64,000 nucleotides of DNA, taken from positions 16,000,501 through 16,064,500 of the forward strand of contig NC_088311.1 of NCBI RefSeq assembly GCF_910592395.1. The letters are read 5' to 3'. Position 1 is the stretch's first letter, and the number at the start of each line of letters is the position of its first letter. Positions 46,805 through 53,584 of this stretch are shown here, in pieces. Both the position numbers and the translations under genes were made by a program. Below the pieces are notes generated by a model, which worked only from the letters and a program-made list of their open reading frames with translations, had not been told where the DNA came from and did no database searches. The stretch is from Lineus longissimus. Lineage: Eukaryota; Nemertea; Pilidiophora; Heteronemertea; Lineidae.

Positions 46805-47194
46805 TTAAATAAATTTTGACAAAACAGCTGATCCAATAACACTTCCTGCAATATAGGCTTGTTCATAATTTTTCTGACTCTGACTAGGTTTATAATTTAA
46901 ATTTGGCTTAGGATGGATGCTATCATAATAGCGGATAGAGTCTTTCATGTCTAACATGTCTGATTGTGCCTGATGTTTTTTCTGTCGTTGTTCTGCTAGG
47001 AAGTCCAGATGTTTAATTCTATTGTGTGACCACATCGCTGATTCCTTTTGTAATTTTTCACTTGCTAAATCGTGTCTTTTACGTTCTTCTGCAGCATTCT
47101 TAGCATCAAATGCGTGGAACATGGCATTCCCCCCAACAAAAGCAGTCGCATTAGCTACTGCTCCAAAAATTGTTGTTAAAATCATGCCAGCCAT
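46805..47194 (-). CDS. Small Gly/Ala-start coiled-coil protein
   Basis: 129 codons. A hydrophobic start (MILTTIFGAVANATAFVGGN) leads into a charged helix (EERKRHDLASEKLQKE) and a Gln-rich stretch. A second small hydrophobic segment is at the end (YIAGSVIGSAVLSKFI). I recall similar short proteins in metazoan Polintons/adintoviruses, but give no function. TATAAAATAAATGG overlaps the start. Confidence 0.6.
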   Translation of the reverse strand: MAGMILTTIFGAVANATAFVGGNAMFHAFDAKNAAEERKRHDLASEKLQKESAMWSHNRIKHLDFLAEQRQKKHQAQSDMLDMKDSIRYYDSIHPKPNLNYKPSQSQKNYEQAYIAGSVIGSAVLSKFI

Positions 47195-47236
47195 TTATTT
47201 TATAATTTTTTTACTTCTACGAACGAAGTGAGTAAT

Positions 47237-47261
47237 CAGAGCTAGCAAATTGCTAGCTCTG
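47237..47261 (-). terminator. Perfect 3'-end hairpin after the 78-codon gene
   Basis: The 12-nt arms CAGAGCTAGCAA and TTGCTAGCTCTG are separated by one A. It begins two bases beyond the TAA stop (47263-47265). A nearly identical hairpin lies at 53523-53547. Confidence 0.55.
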
Positions 47262-47262
47262 T

Positions 47263-47499
47263 TTAATTAGTGATGTTCTTTGGCAGTCCTTGCTTTTCCA
47301 GATAGCCTTTCGTCATAATAGCTAGTGACACAGCTCCAGTGAGCTTCACTGCCTCCATTAGGTCAGGTTTACTAGGATCTCCAATATTTGACTTGAGTAG
47401 CTTTTTAGCAGCCATGCCATAGCCAACAACAAGTGCTGCTAAAACTGCTGAATGGTAAATGGTATTTCCAATATTTTTCGTGTCGAGCATGGTACTCAT
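47263..47499 (-). CDS. Small two-helix membrane protein
   Basis: 78 codons. Hydrophobic segments at about 17-34 (HSAVLAALVVGYGMAAKK) and 52-64 (AVSLAIMTKGYLE). The start is overlapped by TATAAATAAATG. No recognised family. It is part of the run of - strand genes that includes the capsid candidates. Confidence 0.6.
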   Translation of the reverse strand: MSTMLDTKNIGNTIYHSAVLAALVVGYGMAAKKLLKSNIGDPSKPDLMEAVKLTGAVSLAIMTKGYLEKQGLPKNITN

Positions 47500-47526
47500 T
47501 TATTTATAGGAATTTTTTTTAAAAAT

Positions 47527-47823
47527 TTACAAGATCAGATTGTCAGATTTTTGTTTAGGTTTTTTATGTAATTTTTCAATAGGATCAATACTTACAGAAT
47601 TAGGTGAGGAATAGAACCAGACAAAACCTGCTAAAGTGATGCCACTTATCACTATGAAAGGATAGTACTCGCTACTTACTAAGTAGTTTGTAGATTGTGT
47701 GATGTCTTGTTGAACAGGCTTTTTCTTTCCTTTATTCAACTGACCTTATTTTTTACCCCATTCAACTCTCTTAGGATTCTTTGGCTTTTCAGTTGTTGTA
47801 ATTTCAGTTGTGTCTTCACTCAT
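47527..47823 (-). CDS. Small single-pass membrane protein with an in-frame TAA
   Basis: The ATG at 47821-47823 carries the element's start motif (ATAAAATAAATG), but its frame reaches TAA at 47746-47748 after 25 codons. The same frame stays open after the stop to 47527 and encodes a membrane segment (YPFIVISGITLAGFVWFY) and a basic tail. The conserved start motif before the short part, and nothing like it before the longer part, suggest one original gene interrupted by the stop. Function unknown. Confidence 0.5.
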
Positions 47824-47836
47824 TTATTTTATGAAA

Positions 47837-48110
47837 AAAAAGTAGCGACTATTAAAGTGACTATTAAAGTGACTATTAGCGACTATTAAAGTGACTATTA
47901 GCGACTATTAAAGTGACTATTAGCGACTATTAAAGTGACTATTAAAGTGACTATTAGCGACTATTAAAGTGACTATTAGCGACTATTATTATGATTTAAA
48001 ATGTGGTGATAGTTGATTTAAAATGTGGTGATAGTTGATTTAAAATGTGGTGATAGTTGATTTAAAATGTGGTGATAGTTGATTTAAAATGTTGTGATGT
48101 TAATAAAAAT
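47837..48110. repeat. Two blocks of short tandem repeats between divergent genes
   Basis: 47837-47990 is built of GCGACTATTAAAGTGACTAT units (15-22 bp, partly nested). 47991-48095 holds about five copies of a 22-bp unit containing GATTTAAAATGTGGTGATAG. The block lies between the left-reading cluster and the right-reading zinc-ribbon gene. It could be a regulatory or replication region, or a plain minisatellite. Confidence 0.75.
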
Positions 48111-48130
48111 TTTGTTGTCATAAATAAAAC

Positions 48131-48838
48131 ATGTTTCACGCCGTAAAAATAACTCCAGCTGTTAGATTTGACAATTTTGAAGAAATATATGAAAAAGTGG
48201 TTGAAGTATTAGAAAAAAATGACGCAAGACACTATCAACATGACATGTCACGTGTGCCATATAACTTGCGAGAGCATCTTAAAATAGCTAGAAAATATGT
48301 TCATTTATATTGTAATCATTGGATATGTCAAGGCTGTTATTCAACCGATTGTACTATATTAGAGAATGAAGTCGTGTGTAATGATTGTGGTGATATAGAC
48401 AATGCTTTTGATTCATACTCTCATACTTCACCAGATTTGTGGACAAATTCTATTCAAAAAACATATATATCTGGCTCACACTATGGCATGGAAAAAACTC
48501 ATACCTATGTGATATCTAAGTTTCAAAAATTTAAAGAGCAGTATAAGGATGAACAATTGTTCAAGAGCGTGGACAATCATTTAATTGCCAAGGATGTGAA
48601 AAGGTTAGAAGACCTGTTTGAACAGAATAGGGATAAACTAAGCAGAAAGTCCTTCTTTTTTAACAAACATATTTTGAGAAAATTAAATGAACACTATCTT
48701 TTAGCACCAGCAAGTATAAGTGCAGCGATGAGAAAAGAGTTGAAAAAAGTGGACAAACAAGCAGCTGCATCAGCGAGTGTACTCACATCTTCTTTAGAAA
48801 AGGTGTATGACGATTTTAAAACATTACATTGGCCTTAG
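48131..48838 (+). CDS. Zinc-ribbon protein, possible late transcription factor
   Basis: 235 codons. A four-Cys zinc ribbon lies at C66/C69 (CQGC) and C83/C86 (CNDCGDI), spacing 13 between pairs, like TFIIB-type or poxvirus VLTF-3-type ribbons. The rest is helical and charged, with an Ala/Lys-rich end. It is one of few + strand genes and faces the left cluster across a repeat block. CATAAATAAAACATG precedes the start, a looser form of the element's motif. A role in transcribing the element's late genes is inference; a plain DNA-binding protein is the alternative. Confidence 0.55.
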   Translation: MFHAVKITPAVRFDNFEEIYEKVVEVLEKNDARHYQHDMSRVPYNLREHLKIARKYVHLYCNHWICQGCYSTDCTILENEVVCNDCGDIDNAFDSYSHTSPDLWTNSIQKTYISGSHYGMEKTHTYVISKFQKFKEQYKDEQLFKSVDNHLIAKDVKRLEDLFEQNRDKLSRKSFFFNKHILRKLNEHYLLAPASISAAMRKELKKVDKQAAASASVLTSSLEKVYDDFKTLHWP

Positions 48839-48872
48839 ATTTTATACAGTCAGACTCTATAAAATTTAGGCC
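48831..48872. terminator. Hairpin spanning two convergent stop codons
   Basis: GGCCT plus ATTTTATA on the left pair with TATAAAAT plus AGGCC on the right, with an 11-nt loop. Both the TAG of the zinc-ribbon gene and the TAA of the 140-codon gene lie within the stem, so it could serve both strands. Confidence 0.5.
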
Positions 48873-49288
48873 TCCTCGCATGTGTCCTCTGCTTCGCTTT
48901 TTTCAATTGCAGTTTCAGCTGTATTGACTACAATTGTACCTGCAGCTAAAAGTGTGGGATTCATATAGTGACCCAGTTGTTTTTTTATTTCATGGTTTAC
49001 AATGACATTGTCATTTAATTTTTCATGTAATTTTTTTTGGTCCAAATTTGGAAATACCATTTTTACTGCTTGTGTATAACCAAATAGTAAGTTAGACACT
49101 AAATCATCAGCAATCTGAGTATTATATTTAATCTTATACTCATTATGTAATTTTTCAATATTTTTTTGTGACGCTTTTTTAATTGTAGCCTCAGATGATT
49201 TTATTCCTAGTTTATTGAGTAATCCTGATTGATAGTGTGAAAGTAATTCACTTCGCATGTCACACTCGTCTTCAACAATAGTTTCCAT
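48866..49288 (-). CDS. Small helical protein of unknown function
   Basis: 140 codons, mostly charged helix, with a milder Ala/Val-rich stretch near the end (LLAAGTIVVNTAETAIE) and an acidic tail. No recognised motif. CATAAATAAATGG overlaps the start. It lies 19 bp downstream of the packaging ATPase on the same strand. Confidence 0.6.
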   Translation of the reverse strand: METIVEDECDMRSELLSHYQSGLLNKLGIKSSEATIKKASQKNIEKLHNEYKIKYNTQIADDLVSNLLFGYTQAVKMVFPNLDQKKLHEKLNDNVIVNHEIKKQLGHYMNPTLLAAGTIVVNTAETAIEKSEAEDTCEEA

Positions 49289-49306
49289 TTATTTATGATA
49301 AAATTT

Positions 49307-49924
49307 TTAACTTAGAAAATAATCAAAAGGCATCGTTCTGCGCAGTATAAGCTTCTTTCCTTCATCAATCTGTGCCAGAACTGTGTCTTTTTCGCTTTGT
49401 GGAATACAGCGATTTTCTTTGAAAATCTGATCCATAGAGAGTTGATCATTCATGGTGTGAATCACCATATGTTTACAATTTTCTCTAAAATCTTTTACAA
49501 CTGCATTATATTTTTGTGTCAAAAGCCACACAGAAATGCCATAATGTCTTCCTGAGAAAGCTAGTTCAGTCAATTTTGTACACTTATTCTTTGATTCCCA
49601 CAAATTAGCACAATCATCAATGATAAATAATGTTTGATGATCTTGACTTTTTAAATTTTCAATCGCATCTTCTAAGCATATATTTAAATCTGTAAGTACT
49701 AATTTTGGAGGATAAATGTGACTGTTTTTATCTTGTGTAATCCATGCTCTATCTTGGTAAGTTTTATTCATGTCAATCGTAGGACAAAATATCACAATGT
49801 CATCAAATTTTTTACGAAATTCTTTTTCAAGTAAATCTAGTATAAAGTAGGTCTTACCACAGTCTGTCATTCCGACAATTAACATATTGAATGGTGGATC
49901 ACAATAAAATTCACTCACATTCAT
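49307..49924 (-). CDS. DNA-packaging ATPase, FtsK/HerA (A32) type
   Basis: 205 codons. Walker A is GMTDCGKT (residues 18-25) and Walker B is LFIIDD (99-104), with a downstream LLTQKYN sensor-like segment typical of A32-type packaging ATPases. In Polintons and related viruses this enzyme is thought to pump DNA into the capsid. The motifs are intact. The region before its ATG has AATAAACAAGAC, so the start motif is weaker. It lies between the capsid candidate and the 140-codon gene, all on the - strand. Confidence 0.85.
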   Translation of the reverse strand: MNVSEFYCDPPFNMLIVGMTDCGKTYFILDLLEKEFRKKFDDIVIFCPTIDMNKTYQDRAWITQDKNSHIYPPKLVLTDLNICLEDAIENLKSQDHQTLFIIDDCANLWESKNKCTKLTELAFSGRHYGISVWLLTQKYNAVVKDFRENCKHMVIHTMNDQLSMDQIFKENRCIPQSEKDTVLAQIDEGKKLILRRTMPFDYFLS

Positions 49925-49944
49925 GTCTTGTTTATTTTTAACAA

Positions 49945-49970
49945 CTCGGTCTTCAAATTTGAAGACTGAG
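49945..49970 (-). terminator. 3'-end hairpin after the capsid gene
   Basis: CTCGGTCTTCAAA and TTTGAAGACTGAG pair with one G-T wobble. It lies two bases beyond the distal stop (49972-49974) of the capsid frame, which argues that the distal stop is the original gene end. Confidence 0.5.
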
Positions 49971-49971
49971 G

Positions 49972-51186
49972 TTAATGTACAATACCCTTTACTCGTTTAT
50001 TCTCAAGCCCTACTAATCCATCAGCTACAATATAGACTAGCATGTCATATTCTGTTTCAGTACTTCTGGTAAGTTCAAGCTGTAAACCATGTTTTATATT
50101 GCTCATGGCAGTTCCAGATCCATGTAAATAGTTGTCCTCTGTACTTCTCAGATCAATCCACAGAGCATATTAATGATTTTCATAGAATTTCTCAACATCC
50201 ATCATGCAGTCTTCAGTTTGCTTAAGATCTTCTGACATATAAAGTCGTTTGACTTCATCAAATTGATTATAGGCTTTCATTCCTGACTTGTATATACAGT
50301 GAGAAATTCCTTCTGAAGTAATGGTCACATTAGTGATGTCTGGATTTTGAAAACTTGTATTTTCGGCATCATACTCAGCGTAATTTTTCTGGAAAAATAT
50401 CAGAATACCCTTTGTAGAAGCGCGATTGACATCTACATTGATATTCATTCGTTTATTCTTTCCAATTGAATCTGTTCTTAAAAGATGCACGTCTTCATAT
50501 CGAAATCTAGTATCAGCATATATTGCTTCGATTTCCTCACTAAGTTCTGTGGAATAGACTGTTTCATACTCAAGTTGAATATCTTTCACAGCATATGTTT
50601 TTGACGTTGCAGTTCCTGTCACAACATATTTTGCGTCGTTAAATTTGATGTTATATTCAATGGATTCTAAAATAGCTGATGGGTAAAAAGGTAGATGATC
50701 ATCAAATATTTCTGACTCAATAGGAATACAATATCTGTCACCAAATGCTGTTTTAATAGCATCTTTTCGTTGCTCCTTGTCAATACCTTGCTGAACACGA
50801 TTTTTCCTTTGTTTTTCTGTCAACCAAAAGTCCTTGAATGTATTATAGATGTAAGCTTTGTCCACTTCACTCATTGTTTTTCCACCCAATTTAGTAGTAA
50901 TTCTTTCAACAATATTTCGACCTACATTCGCCACAAATCCAGCTGCTGCAGCATTGGCTGCATTACTTGCTTTTGATGAGGTAGAAAGTTTAAATGTAAG
51001 ATTCAAACTTTTAGGAACAATCACTTGTCCTTTTTCAAGCTGAGGAATTTTCACATAAAGTGTTTCTCCAGGATTCACAGAATTAGGATTATGGGTAATG
51101 ACTTCATAATTTCTTTTAGCTTTGAGCCCCTTGGCTATTTTGTTTGATCTATAAGGATCAAGATATTTACCAAACGATGTGTCCAT
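49972..51186 (-). CDS. Candidate major capsid (hexon-like) protein with one in-frame TAA
   Basis: The open part is 51186-50170, 338 codons, ended by TAA at 50170-50172. The same frame then stays open for 65 more codons to 49972-49974, with normal composition (LWIDLRST, YDMLVYIVADGLVG). Evidence for the role: about 400 codons in total, beta-rich, position beside the packaging ATPase, and an N-terminal part (YEVITHNPNSVNPGETLYVK) followed by an Ala-rich helix typical of Polinton major capsid proteins with a double jelly roll. TATAAATAAATGG overlaps the start. The stop removes the last part of the protein unless it is read through. Confidence 0.7.
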
Positions 51187-51198
51187 TTATTTATAGTA
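51184..51198 (-). promoter_or_regulatory. Start-overlapping AT motif (late-promoter-like), clearest example
   Basis: On the - strand TACTATAAATAAATG runs into the start codon. The same WAAATAAATG core overlaps the ATGs at 44290, 44980, 46799, 47194, 47499, 47823, 49288 and 53503 on the - strand and 51261 on the + strand. Looser forms precede 43162, 43500, 48131, 49924 and 52239. It recalls poxvirus late promoters, where TAAAT overlaps the ATG. Confidence 0.6.
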
Positions 51199-51218
51199 AA
51201 ATTTAAAAAAAAAAAATC

Positions 51219-51240
51219 AATGTGCCAAAAATGGCACATT
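51219..51240. repeat. Hairpin between divergent starts
   Basis: Arms AATGTGCCA and TGGCACATT with an AAAA loop sit between the capsid start and the 51261 start. Unlike the other hairpins it is not at a gene end. Confidence 0.5.
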
Positions 51241-51260
51241 CAAATAAAATGTTTAAATAA

Positions 51261-51545
51261 ATGCCTAACATGTGTGGGATTAAATACTTTTACCCAGCAG
51301 CTATTGAGGAACTAAAAGAGGAAATTCGAAAAATAAAAAACAGTCAGTTAAATCCTGACGTTATAACAGCGAGTAAAGTCAATACTAAAGTGGATCAACT
51401 TGAGATATCAGTGAATGACAGTTTCACCAAATCAGAAAGATGGTGGACTATCGTTGGAACTTATTTAGACTATATGTTCACCCGTAGAAGATGGAAAAAT
51501 GTACCAAAAGAAATGAAAGAACTTCCTTCGTTGCAAATTGAGTAA
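51261..51545 (+). CDS. Small helical protein of unknown function
   Basis: 94 codons. A coiled-coil-like helix (IEELKEEIRKIKNSQ) is followed by an aromatic/basic patch (RWWTIVGTYLDYMFTRRRWK). TTTAAATAAATG overlaps the start. It lies on the + strand between the divergent capsid gene and the convergent integrase gene. No family recognised. Confidence 0.55.
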   Translation: MPNMCGIKYFYPAAIEELKEEIRKIKNSQLNPDVITASKVNTKVDQLEISVNDSFTKSERWWTIVGTYLDYMFTRRRWKNVPKEMKELPSLQIE

Positions 51546-51549
51546 CATG

Positions 51550-51576
51550 TTTATAATATGATTTTACATTATAAAT
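51550..51576. terminator. Hairpin between convergent stops
   Basis: TTTATAAT and ATTATAAA form a stem between the stop of the 51261 gene (51543-51545) and that of the integrase (51580-51582). Confidence 0.45.
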
Positions 51577-51579
51577 ATC

Positions 51580-52239
51580 TTACTTCTTTCTCAACCGTGA
51601 GTCAATAATATTTTTAGAATCTAAGCCTTCTTTGTGTTTAATTGTTGACTCAATTTTAGCTTCTTTTTCAACGCGATCAACCTCTGAAGAATCAGCTTCT
51701 TCATCAATTGTAGCTAGCACTTGTGTCACTTGCTGCAAAGCATCAAGTCTAACTCTTTCGTCATTATTTAAGATAGCATGAACACCTTCAATATTATATA
51801 CTTTGAATAAATCTTGTAGTGGTTTGTTTAAAAATTCATTGCCTGAATCTGTAATAATAAGTGTAATACTTCCAGTATCATTATAAATTTTTTCAAAGCC
51901 ATTTTTCACTTCAAACTTTGTCTTATTTTTTAATGCTTCAGCATAAGCTTTTCTTGTAAATGTATCAATAGCAAGTAAAATCCATTTGTACCCTTTATTT
52001 TGCCTTGAGTAATTACTCATGTCCAACAAATCCATGAACCAAAGAGCATTTTCACGATAAGCAATAATGTGACCTTGGATTTTATTAAACTGCTTTTTGT
52101 GAAGCTGATAGCTTTTCTGAGATTTTACAAATTGATCAATGTCATCAAATTTTATACTAGGATCCTTCTTTTTCATGATTTTATAAAATTTTAAAGCAGA
52201 AGGATATTTGTAACTTGCATATGCTTCTTGCACATTCAT
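51580..52239 (-). pseudogene. Polinton integrase, truncated after the second catalytic Asp
   Basis: 219 codons. The rve core is clear: first Asp in ALWFMDLLDM (D70, or D73), then GYKWILLAIDTFTRKAYAEAL, then second Asp in IITDSGNEF (D131). The expected block with the catalytic Glu about 35 residues further on is not recognisable. From about residue 155 the sequence turns into an acidic coiled stretch (DEEADSSEVDRVEKEAK) unlike integrase, and no chromodomain follows. The zinc-binding N-terminal part is also short. A deletion that joined the core to the end of another gene is likely. ATAAATATG lies at the start. An inactive enzyme is expected. Confidence 0.75.
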
Positions 52240-52246
52240 ATTTATT

Positions 52247-53503
52247 TTAGAGAATAGTTTGAACTAAAAAACCTACAACAATTAATCCCATTGTAAAAGG
52301 TAGATGACTCGCTTCGCTCGTAGAAGTAGTTTGTTCATTCATCAAATTTGATGAATTAGTTTGCGGTTGTTCGGTCTTCAAATTTGAAGACCGTGTCACT
52401 TGTCGCTTTTTTCTGACATTGATATGTGAATTGATGCCAAACGTTGTATTTTCTGTAGCGGTTAACAGAGAGTTATTATACCCTTCAATTATACCAATAT
52501 GCAAGCGCATATGACTAGGAACAAGTTGTAATCCTAATCCAACGGCAAAATCTAATCGTGAACCTGCTTTTTCTAAAGCATATGCAAGCGCTTGTTTTGA
52601 GTGAATGAGTATACTCGCTGACTGAAATGTTTTGATAGAATCGACTAATGTTTGACCTTGAATCGCATCTTCCACTAAAATTCCAAATTGTTTCTGTGTG
52701 TCCAATGAATCAAGAATATCCTGACGAATCATGGTTTGTGAACCTAGAATACAATAAACATACGTTCGAATGGATTCATTGATTCTACTCATAACTGCTT
52801 TAGTCAATCCTTGACTGTCTAGGGCGATAAAATTTGTCCAATCGTCTGAGTAAATGAATGATAAAGTGTCAATGTAGAGTCTATGATGGTCTGCATAGAC
52901 ATATCCTTTTTTATCTGCATTAAACGGAAACTTACTAGGATCATTCAAATAATAGTTACCATTGTCCATGACAATGTCTAGCGCTTGTATTTTCCCTTTG
53001 TGAAAATAGTTGAAGTCAACAGAGCCAAATTCAAGTTTTAAATTTTCAAAGGCTTGTTTATTGTAAGGATTTTTTGATGGATTAAAGTCAGGATTTCCTG
53101 GTAATGGAATTTTTAGCTGGTGTAATATCTTTCTGATGGTAAAATAGACATGGAATCTAAAAATACTTTGTACTAAAGGATCAGCATGATTAATATGATT
53201 ATGCCAGCTTACACCTGAACCTGATGTTGCGCAATATAGTGCAAATTTAAATTGGTTTTCCCAGTTATTCATACTTGCATTTTTAATATAATCTTGTACT
53301 TGAGAATAAGTTGTAAATTTTCGTGGATTCACCTTAGCAGGAAAAATATCAATTGTATTGAAATAAAAAAATTCATTTGGAGTTACATGAATTTTTTGAT
53401 GAATGAAAGGATCCTTGGTTAAAGAATTATTACTGTAAGTGACAGGATAATTTACATTAGCATTATATTTAAGATAGGGTGGAAATGCATTGTGTGTTTC
53501 CAT
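52247..53503 (-). CDS. Conserved-looking Polinton protein with a C-terminal membrane anchor
   Basis: 418 codons. Long globular region with LVPSHMRLHIGIIEGYNNSL (about 330-350) and a final hydrophobic segment (FTMGLIVVGFLVQTIL). Proteins of this size with the same VPSHMRLHIG patch are, to my memory, usual in Polintons, with unknown role. AAAATAAATGG overlaps the start. Two perfect palindromes (52338-52355 and 52372-52393, arms TTCATCAAA and CGGTCTTCAAA) fall inside the coding end, just before the anchor. Its stop is 8 bp before the integrase start. Confidence 0.65.
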   Translation of the reverse strand: METHNAFPPYLKYNANVNYPVTYSNNSLTKDPFIHQKIHVTPNEFFYFNTIDIFPAKVNPRKFTTYSQVQDYIKNASMNNWENQFKFALYCATSGSGVSWHNHINHADPLVQSIFRFHVYFTIRKILHQLKIPLPGNPDFNPSKNPYNKQAFENLKLEFGSVDFNYFHKGKIQALDIVMDNGNYYLNDPSKFPFNADKKGYVYADHHRLYIDTLSFIYSDDWTNFIALDSQGLTKAVMSRINESIRTYVYCILGSQTMIRQDILDSLDTQKQFGILVEDAIQGQTLVDSIKTFQSASILIHSKQALAYALEKAGSRLDFAVGLGLQLVPSHMRLHIGIIEGYNNSLLTATENTTFGINSHINVRKKRQVTRSSNLKTEQPQTNSSNLMNEQTTSTSEASHLPFTMGLIVVGFLVQTIL

Positions 53504-53522
53504 TTATTTTTATTTTTTTTAT

Positions 53523-53547
53523 CAGAGCTACCAAATTGGTAGCTCTG
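53523..53547 (-). terminator. Perfect hairpin, polB end (distal)
   Basis: Arms CAGAGCTACCAA and TTGGTAGCTCTG around one A. With the next hairpin it fills the gap between polB and the 418-codon gene. Confidence 0.5.
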
Positions 53548-53557
53548 TTACCATTAA

Positions 53558-53582
53558 CAGGGCTAGCAAACTGCTAGCCCTG
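53558..53582 (-). terminator. Perfect hairpin, polB end (proximal)
   Basis: Arms CAGGGCTAGCA and TGCTAGCCCTG around AAC. It begins two bases beyond the polB stop (53585-53587). Confidence 0.5.
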
Positions 53583-53584
53583 TT

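Noticed and set aside
47837-48095. CRISPR array
   Set aside because: Repeats are contiguous without unique spacers, and the genome is eukaryotic.
52305-52320. ACTCGCTTCGCTCG-like palindromes (also near 43800 and 47215) as a CRISPR or iteron array
   Set aside because: Single scattered occurrences without regular spacing.
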